NCBI GenBank assembly: GCA_021325355.1
Contig: JAJPHI010000014.1
Coordinates: forward strand, 127,129-191,128
Source of the DNA: Pseudomonadota bacterium
GTDB taxonomy: Bacteria; Desulfobacterota; Binatia; Binatales; Binataceae
Length of the DNA: 64,000 nt
Direction: 5' to 3'
The position numbers and the translations under genes are program-made. Positions 55,348-63,367 of this stretch are shown here, piece by piece; within the stretch, counting starts at the first letter, position 1; each line of letters begins with the position of its first letter. A model generated the notes under the pieces. That model was given only the letters and a program-made list of their open reading frames with translations, ran no database searches and was not told the DNA's origin.

Positions 55348-56469
55348 TCAATTGAAGGGATTGACGGCGACTGTGTAGGTAAACATCAGTTGCTCTCCGG
55401 AGGGAGTGGCGTTGGCGCCGAATTCATCGTAGTAACGAAGTGCAAAAAGCCCATACTTCGTTAGCAACATGGCCCCAGGCCCCGCTGAGTATATGCGTGT
55501 CTGCGCCTCTTCGAGCGCGTTGATCGCACGCGCCTGCAAGGGGGTCGCGGCTGAAACCTGAATTTGATTATCGGTGGTCTGCCACAGTCCATATCCGACT
55601 GCGCCAATTGTCAATTGTTTGAATATCTCGCGCCGCAGGTCGAAAGTCTTCGACGCGCCCCATTCGATCAGGGCGTCATCACCCAAAACGTAGGGTCTGC
55701 CGTCCTGCGAAGAACGTGTCTCATAATGTGAAAGTATCGAGAGTCCCCACGTCCGCGCGCGATCGGCGTAAAGAATTCCGCCGGCACCAAAAAGCCCGGT
55801 CCAATGACCCGAGCCGACATTGACGCGAGCGTTGGCATTGTAAGGTCCAATCGGCGCGATGAAGGCAGCGGAGGCAAGCAGGTCGACTTGTCGGAAATGC
55901 CAGCCGAGGTCGATCGGTTCAAAGTAGATATCGCCGATACTGCCTTTGGTTACTCCCTTCGCGGGCGAAAACGAACCGGTCAACGTGTGGGTTTCCTCGG
56001 GACCTGAAAAAGCGAGCGTCGGCTCGATCGCGGCGTTGCCGCTGGCATCCACCAAAACAAGGGGTACGTCGATGAGCGCGCCGTAGGTGGCATCGAGGTA
56101 AGGAATCTTGAAGGGAGTTACGAGCCAAAAGAAGTTCTGATCAACAAATAGATCCAGCGAGCCGCTGCCCTGAAAACTGCTCGACAGGCACACTTTGCCG
56201 AGAGGGCCGCACTTGATCGTACCGGATAGAAGAAAGCCTCCCGAGGCTCGATAGTACGACCAGATGTTCGAGTAGAGAATTCCTTCAGGTGGTTGCTGCG
56301 CTCCCAGCAGCCCCGCGGTGCCGAGCAGGTAATCGCCGTGCTGAGCATGCGCGGCGCTCGCCGGAGCGTAAGCGAGCACGATCGCCAAGATAAGGACTAC
56401 CGGTGCGCGAAACCGCCTCGCCCGGCATTGCGGCCACGTTTTTGCGCGATAGGAAGCATGCTTGTTCAT
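55348..56469 (-). CDS. Outer-membrane protein of the MetA-pathway / SphA-like phenol degradation type
   Basis: Protein of 373 residues. ATG at 56469 begins a signal peptide that ends near AAHAQ. The mature part alternates polar and hydrophobic residues as in a beta-barrel: VTPFKIPYLDATYGALIDVPLV, GDIYFEPIDLGWHFRQVDL, NVGSGHWTGLFGAGG and HYETRSSQDGRPY. The last residues VAVNPFN end in an aromatic-residue pattern typical of barrels. This layout is close to proteins placed in the phenol MetA degradation family, thought to import hydrophobic compounds. The frame is open 53 codons further upstream without support. The substrate is unknown. Confidence 0.72.
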   Translation of the reverse strand: MNKHASYRAKTWPQCRARRFRAPVVLILAIVLAYAPASAAHAQHGDYLLGTAGLLGAQQPPEGILYSNIWSYYRASGGFLLSGTIKCGPLGKVCLSSSFQGSGSLDLFVDQNFFWLVTPFKIPYLDATYGALIDVPLVLVDASGNAAIEPTLAFSGPEETHTLTGSFSPAKGVTKGSIGDIYFEPIDLGWHFRQVDLLASAAFIAPIGPYNANARVNVGSGHWTGLFGAGGILYADRARTWGLSILSHYETRSSQDGRPYVLGDDALIEWGASKTFDLRREIFKQLTIGAVGYGLWQTTDNQIQVSAATPLQARAINALEEAQTRIYSAGPGAMLLTKYGLFALRYYDEFGANATPSGEQLMFTYTVAVNPFN

Positions 56470-56658
56470 CGGCTTGCGCGCACCGTTTCGTATCAAGTCA
56501 CGGATTGGTTGTGGAAAAACGCCGAAGGCCGTCGGTGAGTTGTCGCACAGGGAGCTTCTGCCGATATGGTACGGAGGCTCACGCGTCAGGAAGTGCTCAG
56601 GATGTCGGCAACGGCGAAGGTAACGCATCTTGCGGATGTGGTCTGGGAAGTGAGGCCT

Positions 56659-57849
56659 CTAGATCACCTTTGCGACTTTGACGATATCTTGAAGCAGAGT
56701 CGCGGCGGGCATCACGGTCAAAAGCAGGGGAATTACCGGGAGCAGCGCCGGCGCGAGCATCCACGCGAGATCCCCGAGGTCGATCGGCGCGAAGCGCATT
56801 GCCTTGACCACCTGAAAGCTGGACTCCAAGGCGGCGCGCGATTCGATGCCTGCCAGCGCGGGTTCGCTTGACGATTCGCTCAATCTGGCGTCAAAGCTCT
56901 GATGATGCGCGCTGGCCAGCTCGCCGTACTGACGCAGGCCGCGCTGCTTTAGTTCGAGAAGCTGGGGCGTAAAGACAAAGACCGGTCCAGCAAACAACCC
57001 GACGAGCAGAACGATCACAATCAGGTACGCCCACTGATACTCCGCCAGCTTCTCACCATCGAAAAGGATGCGCTCGGCGATCGTCGCGGCGATTACCGTG
57101 CTCAAGGCGAACAGGATGATGCCGAGCGGAGCGAGCGATTGGCTGACGAAGGCGATGCCGCCGGCGCGGTCCGGATGTGCTGGTGTCAGCGCAAGATCAA
57201 GTCGCGAGATGTGGCGCAGCGTGATTGCCCATAGCGAGATGCGATAGACCCAGCGGGCGGCGAGAAACTGGAAAATCGGCAACGAGACAAAGGCGTACCA
57301 ATACCCGGCGACGCTCAGTCGATCATTGGCGACCGGATGAATCCATGTATTTCCAGTCTCATACGGCGCTCGGAACACCGTTGAAATACTGGCCACATAA
57401 ACAAGGAAGATTAAGCTAAACTCGGCGACCCGCGAATCGCGCTGCTTGAGAGCATGAACCAGGAGAGCTTCAAAGCGGTCGAGGTCGGCAGTTTTGATTA
57501 GATGGTTGGTTAGCATCCGGCCCAGCACCTCGCGCCAGGCGCGTCCAATCGGAACCTCCGCGAATACCAGAAGGGGCACGCCGACAAGGAGTCGCGCCTG
57601 AGCCCCGAAGTCATGGAAAAATGGAATTTGCGCGCCCTTTCGCGTCAGGCCCTCAAAGGCACATAAGACGCACAGCGGCAACCAACTGACCGCGACGAGC
57701 AGAGCGGCCGTGCGACTCGCGTCGACCCCCATTTCCGGGGAGGTCAGGCGCAAGTGCCTAAGGAACCCCGCGCCCGGGCCCCCATCGGCAAGGGCAAAAG
57801 CCGCGGTTAAGTCGGCCGCGTCCGAGATGCTTGTAACCCGGTTCTTCAC
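56659..57849 (-). CDS. Multi-pass membrane protein, function unknown
   Basis: Protein of 396 residues that I do not recognise. GTG at 57849 starts a cytoplasmic N-terminus of about 45 residues. About six to seven hydrophobic segments follow, for example TAALLVAVSWLPLCVLCAF (about 48-66), LLVGVPLLVFAEVPIG (about 87-102), EFSLIFLVYVASISTVF (about 143-159), YAFVSLPIFQFLAARWVY, LAPLGIILFALSTVIAATI, AYLIVIVLLVGLFAGPVFVF and, at the end, LAPALLPVIPLLLTVM. The part at about 295-345 is soluble and helical. No transport motif is visible. It is divergent from the downstream histidine kinase, and the pair share the gap that holds an AT-rich inverted repeat. Confidence 0.72.
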   Translation of the reverse strand: MKNRVTSISDAADLTAAFALADGGPGAGFLRHLRLTSPEMGVDASRTAALLVAVSWLPLCVLCAFEGLTRKGAQIPFFHDFGAQARLLVGVPLLVFAEVPIGRAWREVLGRMLTNHLIKTADLDRFEALLVHALKQRDSRVAEFSLIFLVYVASISTVFRAPYETGNTWIHPVANDRLSVAGYWYAFVSLPIFQFLAARWVYRISLWAITLRHISRLDLALTPAHPDRAGGIAFVSQSLAPLGIILFALSTVIAATIAERILFDGEKLAEYQWAYLIVIVLLVGLFAGPVFVFTPQLLELKQRGLRQYGELASAHHQSFDARLSESSSEPALAGIESRAALESSFQVVKAMRFAPIDLGDLAWMLAPALLPVIPLLLTVMPAATLLQDIVKVAKVI

Positions 57850-58014
57850 GCGCGCACGGGAAGTCCGTTACCTCTGACCATCATTCGAGGCGCATCGTGC
57901 CACGCGGGCCGAAGGCGAGAAATCGGACCAAGGTCGGATATTCAGAGTTGGGAAGCGGGCGACACCCGTTTTCGAAGCGGCAGGCAAATCCTCAGTCTTG
58001 CGCTAAGAAGAGTC

Positions 58015-58046
58015 AAAAATTGAAAAGCTGTTACATATCAATTTTT
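58015..58046. promoter_or_regulatory. AT-rich inverted repeat in a divergent intergenic gap
   Basis: AAAAATTGA at 58015-58023 is repeated inverted as TCAATTTTT at 58038-58046, with 14 bases between. The gap separates the membrane protein start at 57849 and the kinase start at 58093, so the repeat is well placed as an operator for either gene. It could also form a stem with a T-rich end, but there is no gene upstream on this strand to terminate. Confidence 0.45.
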
Positions 58047-58092
58047 TCGACTGGAATGGTTGTTCAATTGACGCTAGCCTACGCTCAGCCGG

Positions 58093-59430
58093 ATGCCAAA
58101 GCAGCTTGACAGAGCGGACGTCGAGACTGTGCGACTCCTCGATCGCGCGGCCGAAGCCGAGGATACGCCGGCGGCGAATCGTGATGACTGGACGCGCAAT
58201 CTGGTGGTCGAGATGGCGCTCTCGTTTGTGCGCGCCTCGGCCGCCGAGCTCGACGAACAGATCAATCGCTGGCTGCAGAAGGTCGTCACGCACTTTGATC
58301 TCGAGCGCACCACCGTAGCCGAGTGGGACGCGGCCACCGGTCTCGCCACAATCAGCCACGGATGGGCGCGCGACTCGAGTCAGCTCCTCGGCCGCACGCT
58401 TTACATTGGCGCGGCCTTGCCCTGGTTGGTCAGGATGATCACCTCGGGGCGGACGGTGATTTACGGGCGCATCCAGGACCTGCCGCCGGAAGCGGCCACT
58501 GACATCCGTAACTTCGGATCGATCCTGCCAAGAGCCAATGTTACTTTTCCGATCCGCTTGGGCGGCGCCGTGATCGGCGGCATTGGTTTCGGCATGATCA
58601 CCCGCGAGCGCGAGTGGACGCCGGAGACGGTGGCGCAACTGCGCCTGGTGGCAGAGATTCTTGGCGCAGCGCTCGGCCGCAAGCACTCCGAACGCGAGAT
58701 CGCGGACCTGCGCGACGATGTTACCTACCTTTCCCGCGTCACCTCGATGGGCGAGCTGGCTGCGGCGCTGGCCCATGAACTGAATCAGCCGTTGGCAGCG
58801 ATTCGCGCCAACGCCGAGGCCAGTCAGAATCTGTTGCGCAGCGCAACGCCCGATCTGGTCGAAGTCGGCGAAGCGATTGACGATATCGTGCGCGATGACG
58901 CGCGCGCGAGCGACATCATCGGACAGTTGCGCGCGATGTTCCGACGCGAGGAGCCCAAGCATGATGTTATGCATCCCGCGGAGATGGTGCGCGAAGCGGC
59001 GCGCCTGCTTCAGCACGACGCCCGGATGCGCGGCATCACCTTCTCGCTGGATATCGAACCGCACCTGCCTCCGCTTCAGGGCGATCGCACGCAATTACAA
59101 CAGGTATTGATCAACCTTGTGGTCAACGCGTTCGAGGCGGTTTCGGCAGCGCGCGGCGGTCCCCGCGAAGTTGCCGTCCATCTGACTCGGCGAGGGGCCG
59201 ACTTTCTCACCCTCGGCGTCAGTGATACGGGCATCGGGATCGCTCCTGAGGTGGTCTCCCAGATCTTCAATCCATTTTTCACCACCAAGTCGCGCGGGAT
59301 GGGAATTGGCCTTTCCCTGTCAAAATCCATCGTCGAAGCGCACCACGGCCACCTGACGGCGACGCCCAATGAAGCGCGCGGCACAACCGTCGAAATCTCC
59401 TTGCCGATCGCGCACGATCAGGGGCCTTGA
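58093..59430 (+). CDS. Sensor histidine kinase with GAF domain (FixL/NtrB-like core)
   Basis: Soluble kinase of 445 residues. An N-terminal helix region (about 1-60) leads to a GAF domain (about 60-195) with HGWARDSSQLLG and RNFGSILPRANVTFPI. The HisKA core has the phospho-acceptor His228 in AALAHELNQPLAAI, and the ATPase shows the N box NLVVNAFEAVSAA, VSDTGIGIAPEV and GMGIGLSLSKSIVEAHHGH. No membrane segment is present, so the signal is intracellular. Together with the FixJ-type regulator that begins two bases after its stop codon, this is a complete two-component pair. The signal and targets are not known. Confidence 0.92.
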   Translation: MPKQLDRADVETVRLLDRAAEAEDTPAANRDDWTRNLVVEMALSFVRASAAELDEQINRWLQKVVTHFDLERTTVAEWDAATGLATISHGWARDSSQLLGRTLYIGAALPWLVRMITSGRTVIYGRIQDLPPEAATDIRNFGSILPRANVTFPIRLGGAVIGGIGFGMITREREWTPETVAQLRLVAEILGAALGRKHSEREIADLRDDVTYLSRVTSMGELAAALAHELNQPLAAIRANAEASQNLLRSATPDLVEVGEAIDDIVRDDARASDIIGQLRAMFRREEPKHDVMHPAEMVREAARLLQHDARMRGITFSLDIEPHLPPLQGDRTQLQQVLINLVVNAFEAVSAARGGPREVAVHLTRRGADFLTLGVSDTGIGIAPEVVSQIFNPFFTTKSRGMGIGLSLSKSIVEAHHGHLTATPNEARGTTVEISLPIAHDQGP

Positions 59431-59431
59431 A

Positions 59432-60157
59432 GTGCCGGACAACCCGCGCAGAGACGGTCTCCTCAGCCTGGCGGATGGTCAAAGCGAAAGCCTGAAGCCA
59501 AAGATTGCCATCGTTGATGACGACGCGGGAGCGCGCAAAGCGCTGGCGCGCCTAATCGCCAGCGCCGGCTATGCGACGGATTCGTTCGCCTCTGCAGCCG
59601 AGCTCCTCGCGAGCGCGGGTCTGGAGCAGTTCAATGGCGTCGTTGCCGATCTGCGGATGCCGGTGACCGACGGGCTTGAACTGCAGCGCGCGCTCGGTGA
59701 GCGAGATCCCGCCCTGGCGGTCGTGATCATCACCGGGCACGCCGATATTCCCGCGAGCGTGAGCGCGATGAAGGCGGGGGCGGTCGATTTTCTCGAGAAG
59801 CCGGCGCGCGCCAAACATCTGCAGGCGGCGATTGCGCGCATGATCGAGCATACTCAACGGCAACGGCAATCGCTGGCCGCCGGCAACGACCGGCGTACGC
59901 GTTACGAAACCTTGACGCCTCGCGAGCGCGAGGTTTTTGCGCTCGTCGCCGCAGGACTGTTGAACAAACAGGCGGCGGCGCATCTCGGAATTACCGAAAA
60001 AACCGTCAAGCAGCATCGTGCGCGGGTGATGGCCAAGATGAAGGCCGAGTCCGTTGCCGACCTGGCAGTGCTGGCTGAGGCGCTGGGGGCGCGCCCGAGC
60101 GTCGAGGATCTGCGCGAGGCGCGTGGTCTGAGCGCGCGTTCTGATTCAGCCGGTTAA
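59432..60157 (+). CDS. FixJ-family response regulator
   Basis: Regulator of 241 residues. GTG at 59432 lies directly behind the kinase stop. The receiver domain (about 23-140) has the acidic pocket AIVDDDAGARK and phospho-acceptor Asp73 in VADLRMPV; EKPARAKHL gives the conserved Lys. The LuxR-type helix-turn-helix follows: LTPREREVFALVAAGLLNKQ and LGITEKTVKQHRARVMAKM. This is the FixJ/NarL architecture that activates transcription when phosphorylated. Its partner is the kinase just upstream. The Ftr1 permease gene lies tail to tail 140 bases away; control of it is not implied by position. Confidence 0.93.
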   Translation: MPDNPRRDGLLSLADGQSESLKPKIAIVDDDAGARKALARLIASAGYATDSFASAAELLASAGLEQFNGVVADLRMPVTDGLELQRALGERDPALAVVIITGHADIPASVSAMKAGAVDFLEKPARAKHLQAAIARMIEHTQRQRQSLAAGNDRRTRYETLTPREREVFALVAAGLLNKQAAAHLGITEKTVKQHRARVMAKMKAESVADLAVLAEALGARPSVEDLREARGLSARSDSAG

Positions 60158-60298
60158 GCGCGCGTCAACCTCAAGCGGCAAACGCCTTATGATCAACAGG
60201 GCCTGAGCTTGTCTGGCATTTCGGCACCGACGTTGCCGCCGTTGCGGCTCCGTCCGGTGGTGCCGATACCGTCGATACGCGCGCCGCTCGAGGCCGGG

Positions 60299-61138
60299 TT
60301 ACGCCGGATGGATCGATTGGCTCCGATGACTGGCGTCGGTCGCGACCAGCCGCCGGATCATCGGGCGTCCCACTGCGGCAAGCGCCAGCAGCAAAAGCAC
60401 TGCCTGCGCGGCCAGCGTCTGCACCGTCGGATACAAGCCGAGCATCGGAATGGTCGCGATAGCCGGGACAAAGGTCGCGCCCAAGACCCCCGATTCCTGG
60501 AAGCTCGCGATGCCCTGTCCGACAAAGATGACCGCCAGGGCGTAGAGCAAGATCGAAGTGGCGGTGAAGATCCGCCCGACCGGGATCACGTAGGTCATCC
60601 GCCGCAGGACCAAAAAGGCAATCGTCAGCACTGCGGCTCCGGCGATCACCCCGAAAACCACCGCTCGATGCTCTGCCGGCTCGGTAGCGCCCGCCGCCAG
60701 CGCCTGGAAGAAGACGATGGTCTCGGCGCCCTCCCGCATCACGGCCAGAAAGGCCGTCGCGGCAAAGGCCCAGGCGGCACGGCGGCTTTGATGCGCGGCG
60801 CTTATCTGATCGGCAATGAACCGGTTCCAACGATTCGCCTGACCCTTGGCCGTCATCCATGAACTCACATAGAAGAGCGTGGCCGCCGCCAGAAGTTGAA
60901 AGAACCCTTCGAGGGTGTCGCTGGTATTGTCGCCGATCACATGCTGGACGGCCCACGCCAGTCCGAGACTGACCGCAATCGCTGCCCACGCCCCGGCGTA
61001 GATGCTGCGAATATGCTTCGGCTGGTCGGCCTGACGGGCGGCCGCGACCAGCGCGATAATCACCAGGAGCGCTTCCAGCCCTTCACGAAAAAGGATGCCT
61101 GAGGCGTAAAGAAAGTAGGGCAGAACCGTGCTTGTCAT
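60299..61138 (-). CDS. Ftr1-family iron permease
   Basis: Membrane protein of 279 residues with seven hydrophobic segments. Both family iron motifs are seen: R18-E19-G20-L21-E22 (REGLE) in the first helix and R135-E136-G137-A138-E139 (REGAE) in the fourth. Such proteins take up ferric or ferrous iron across the inner membrane, often with partner ferroxidase or EfeO/EfeB proteins, which are not present here. A 17-base Fur-box palindrome lies 15 bases before the start, so it should be repressed by iron. It is the only gene of its kind in the window. Confidence 0.9.
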   Translation of the reverse strand: MTSTVLPYFLYASGILFREGLEALLVIIALVAAARQADQPKHIRSIYAGAWAAIAVSLGLAWAVQHVIGDNTSDTLEGFFQLLAAATLFYVSSWMTAKGQANRWNRFIADQISAAHQSRRAAWAFAATAFLAVMREGAETIVFFQALAAGATEPAEHRAVVFGVIAGAAVLTIAFLVLRRMTYVIPVGRIFTATSILLYALAVIFVGQGIASFQESGVLGATFVPAIATIPMLGLYPTVQTLAAQAVLLLLALAAVGRPMIRRLVATDASHRSQSIHPA

Positions 61139-61153
61139 GGTCGTTCGACCTAT

Positions 61154-61170
61154 TTGAGAATGATTCTCAA
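61154..61170. promoter_or_regulatory. Fur-box palindrome upstream of Ftr1
   Basis: TTGAGAATGATTCTCAA is a perfect 8-1-8 inverted repeat. It matches the 7-1-7 core of a Fur box (TGATAATGATTATCA) with two symmetric changes. It lies 15 bases upstream of the Ftr1 start, in the region where transcription should begin, so iron-bound Fur would block it. Confidence 0.8.
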
Positions 61171-61175
61171 TTTTG

Positions 61176-61205
61176 AGACTAGTCGGTCGTTCCTGAACTT
61201 GTCAA
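61176..61205 (-). promoter_or_regulatory. Candidate promoter of the Ftr1 gene
   Basis: On the minus strand TTGACA (61205-61200) and TAGTCT (61181-61176) are 18 bases apart. The -35 match is perfect and the -10 match weak. The start of transcription would fall inside the Fur-box palindrome, which supports the pairing. Confidence 0.5.
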
Positions 61206-61248
61206 GCTCGGTCGCTCGGGGCTGCCGACGCGCGGCCTGGCTCGAGCC

Positions 61249-61278
61249 TTGACAGACGAGGGGCCGGGGGATTATTTA
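61249..61278 (+). promoter_or_regulatory. Candidate promoter of the ArsR operon
   Basis: TTGACA at 61249-61254 and TATTTA at 61273-61278 are 18 bases apart. The -10 box overlaps the first arm of the ArsR-type palindromes by three bases, as expected for a repressed promoter. The -10 match is only moderate. Confidence 0.5.
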
Positions 61279-61307
61279 ACTATCCGGTTACTGAACCGAA
61301 CAGTTAA
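61276..61307. promoter_or_regulatory. Double palindromic ArsR-type operator
   Basis: Two similar boxes face each other. Box 1 is TTAACTATCCGGTTA (61276-61290). Box 2, read on the minus strand from 61307 to 61293, is TTAACTGTTCGGTTC. Each box is itself roughly palindromic (TTAAC...GGTTA), and together they make a 32-base inverted repeat. It covers the region from the -10 box to six bases before the ArsR start, so the ArsR protein probably represses its own operon. Confidence 0.7.
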
Positions 61308-61313
61308 TTAAAT

Positions 61314-61712
61314 ATGGCCGACGACGATCTCTCCGCCACCTTTGCCGCCCTCGCCGATCCCACCCGCCGCGCGATCCTCGCCCGACTTGCCGCGGGCGAA
61401 GCCTCGGTTACGGACTTGGGCAAGCCCTTCAGGATAAGCCTGCCGGCGATATCGAAGCATCTCAAAGTCCTCGAGCGCGCCGGACTTATCGAGCGCGGGC
61501 GGGAGGCGCAGTTGCGGCCGTGCCGGCTCAAGGCCGCGCCGATGCGCGCGGCGATCGACTGGCTGGAACAGTATCGGCGCTTCTGGGAGCAGAGTCTCGA
61601 TCGTCTCGCGGATTATCTGGTCGACATTCAAGGCAAGGGACCCGAACAGGCCACGAATCGCGCGGACGGCGCGCGCAAGCAGAGGAAGGAGAACGGCGAT
61701 GGCAGCAGGTAA
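61314..61712 (+). CDS. ArsR-family transcriptional regulator
   Basis: Winged helix-turn-helix protein of 132 residues. FAALADPTRRAILARLAAG and ISLPAISKHLKVLERAGLIE are the typical ArsR DNA-binding region; REAQLRPCRLKAAPMRAAIDWL follows as in the subfamily that travels with SRPBCC proteins. It lacks the Cys clusters used for metal sensing, so it is not an arsenic or metal sensor of the classical type. No ribosome site is visible before ATG 61314 and the predicted RNA start is close by, so the leader is very short. The next gene overlaps by 14 bases. Confidence 0.9.
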   Translation: MADDDLSATFAALADPTRRAILARLAAGEASVTDLGKPFRISLPAISKHLKVLERAGLIERGREAQLRPCRLKAAPMRAAIDWLEQYRRFWEQSLDRLADYLVDIQGKGPEQATNRADGARKQRKENGDGSR

Positions 61713-62181
61713 GGTCGAGAGCGCCGAGGCGGCGCAGGCGGACCGCGAACTGGTCCTCGTCCGGGTTTTTGACGCGCCCAGAGATTTGGTCTGGCGCGCC
61801 TGGACCGAGCCTGCGCGCATCGCGCAATGGCTGGGACCCCGGGGCTTCACCGGAAACGTGGAGAAGTTCGAAGCGCGGGTCGGCGGTAAGTATCGCTTCC
61901 ATATCCGCTCGGCCGACGGGCGGGACATGTGGATGCAGGGCGTCAATCGCGAGGTAGAACCGCCGGAACGCCTCGTTTACACCTTTGCCTGGGCTGACCA
62001 GGAGGGGCGTCCGACCGGCGTCGAAACTCTGGTGACTGTCATCCTCGACGAAATTGAGCGCGGCAAGACCCGGCTGACCTTCCGCCAGGGCCGCTTCGAG
62101 TCCGTCTCGGCCCGCGATGCGCATCGCGAGGGCTGGACCAGCACGTTCGATCGGCTGGAAGAAACCCTGCGCGCTGCATGA
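61699..62181 (+). CDS. SRPBCC (AHSA1-type) domain protein
   Basis: Protein of 160 residues with the START-like fold: LVLVRVFDAPRDLVWRAWTE, PARIAQWLGPRGF and WTSTFDRLEETL are strongly typical of the AHSA1 group. Such proteins bind hydrophobic ligands in a deep pocket and, when coded next to an ArsR regulator, form a common bacterial pair of unknown physiological role. Its start overlaps the ArsR gene by 14 bases, so expression is coupled. The ligand cannot be told. Confidence 0.9.
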   Translation: MAAGKVESAEAAQADRELVLVRVFDAPRDLVWRAWTEPARIAQWLGPRGFTGNVEKFEARVGGKYRFHIRSADGRDMWMQGVNREVEPPERLVYTFAWADQEGRPTGVETLVTVILDEIERGKTRLTFRQGRFESVSARDAHREGWTSTFDRLEETLRAA

Positions 62182-62285
62182 CGCAGTCTGAGACTGTCGG
62201 CGGCCGAAGCGAGTTGAGCGCCAAGGTTTGATTCAGCGACACCGGGCGCAAGTTTGCGATCGCAACCGTGGTGAAAGGAGACAGG

Positions 62286-62537
62286 ATGGACCCGCAAGGA
62301 CTGCGCGATTACCCTGCGCGTCAATTCTCTCTATGGTGTTCGGTCGGTACCTGGTTCTGGTCGTTTCCGCCGGGTAACGCGATCGGCGCCGCTCCCACCA
62401 AGGCCCTGGCAATAGCTGAAGGACAGCGTGCGATCGCAGGCTTTTGCGCCCGACAGCGGAACTCGGCCGCATGCCCGACACCCTTGATATGGCATAGTGC
62501 GCTCGAGACGCTGGCGCAGTACCTCGCGGCCGCCTGA
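62286..62537 (+). CDS. Small hypothetical protein in the ArsR operon
   Basis: Protein of 83 residues. ATG at 62286 has AAAGGAGA seven bases upstream, a strong ribosome site. The sequence holds several Trp and Cys residues (SLWCSVGTWFWSFPPGNA near residue 20) and a helical end (SALETLAQYLAAA). No known motif is seen. It lies between the SRPBCC and DUF899 genes on the same strand with short gaps, so it is probably part of the operon, but nothing else supports a function. Confidence 0.5.
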   Translation: MDPQGLRDYPARQFSLWCSVGTWFWSFPPGNAIGAAPTKALAIAEGQRAIAGFCARQRNSAACPTPLIWHSALETLAQYLAAA

Positions 62538-62576
62538 GGCTGTCAATAGCTCGCAACTCAAAACGGAGGAAAGGGC

Positions 62577-63278
62577 ATGGATCACATGGTTGTGACGCGC
62601 GACGAATGGATCGCGGCGCGCAAGCGGCTGATGGAACGCGAGAAGGAACTGACCCGGCTGCAGGATCTGGTCAACCAGGAGCGCCGCGCGCTGCCCTGGG
62701 TCAAAATCGACAAGCAGTATTGGTTTGATACTACCGGTGGCAGGAAGACCCTGGCCGATCTCTTCGACGGCCGCAGCCAGCTAATCGTCTATCACTTCAT
62801 GTTTGCGCCGGAGTGGCAGGCGGGGTGCCTCGGATGCTCCTTCTTTGCCGATCACGTCGATGGCCCCAATCTTCATCTGGCCCATCACGACGTCACTTTT
62901 GTCGCCGTATCGCGCGCTTCGCTCGCACAGATCCAGGCCTACCGGCAGCGGATGGGCTGGCGCTTCGAATGGATCTCGTCGGCCGGCAGCGACTTCAATT
63001 ACGACTTCGGGGTCTCGTTCAGGAAGGAGGATCTCGCGCGCGGCGAGGCCTGGTACAACTTCGGCACGGCCACGGTCACCACGGAGGAGCAGCACGGCAC
63101 CAGCGTCTTCGTCAAGGACGACAATGGCGTCGTTTACCATACATATTCGTCCTACGCGCGGGGTGACGAGCGCGGCCTGGGCGCCTACATGATGCTGGAT
63201 TTAACCCCGAACGGACGCCAGGAGAATGGGCCGAATTACAATCTAACCGACTGGGTGAAGCGACACGACGAATACTAG
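62577..63278 (+). CDS. DUF899 thioredoxin-like protein
   Basis: Protein of 233 residues of the DUF899 family. The N-terminus is helical (EWIAARKRLMEREKELTRLQ within residues 10-29), then the thioredoxin-like core starts with YHFMFAPEWQAGCLGCSFF, where C-x2-C sits in the place of a redox pair. GTSVFVKDDNGVVYHTYSSYARG and YMMLDLTPNGRQE near the end are family marks. DUF899 proteins often occur with ArsR and SRPBCC genes, as here. The reaction is unknown; a thiol-disulfide or peroxide role is suggested by the CxxC pair. Confidence 0.9.
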   Translation: MDHMVVTRDEWIAARKRLMEREKELTRLQDLVNQERRALPWVKIDKQYWFDTTGGRKTLADLFDGRSQLIVYHFMFAPEWQAGCLGCSFFADHVDGPNLHLAHHDVTFVAVSRASLAQIQAYRQRMGWRFEWISSAGSDFNYDFGVSFRKEDLARGEAWYNFGTATVTTEEQHGTSVFVKDDNGVVYHTYSSYARGDERGLGAYMMLDLTPNGRQENGPNYNLTDWVKRHDEY

Positions 63279-63307
63279 CGCCTGTCAGCGGGCGGCAATG
63301 AGGACGG

Positions 63308-63346
63308 CGGCTGCCGCGGAAGGCAGCCGGCCGTCGAACTGTTTTT
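63308..63346 (+). terminator. Candidate terminator after the DUF899 gene
   Basis: CGGCTGCC at 63308-63315 pairs with GGCAGCCG at 63322-63329 across a six-base loop, in the gap between convergent genes. A run of five T is found at 63342-63346, which is 12 bases behind the stem and so not ideal. It is the best stem-loop in this gap. Confidence 0.4.
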
Positions 63347-63367
63347 CTCCGGGGATGCCCCCGCTCG

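Noticed and set aside
57897-58109. Small open frame of 70 codons before the histidine kinase
   Set aside because: It overlaps the kinase start, has no ribosome site or motif, and covers the inverted repeat.
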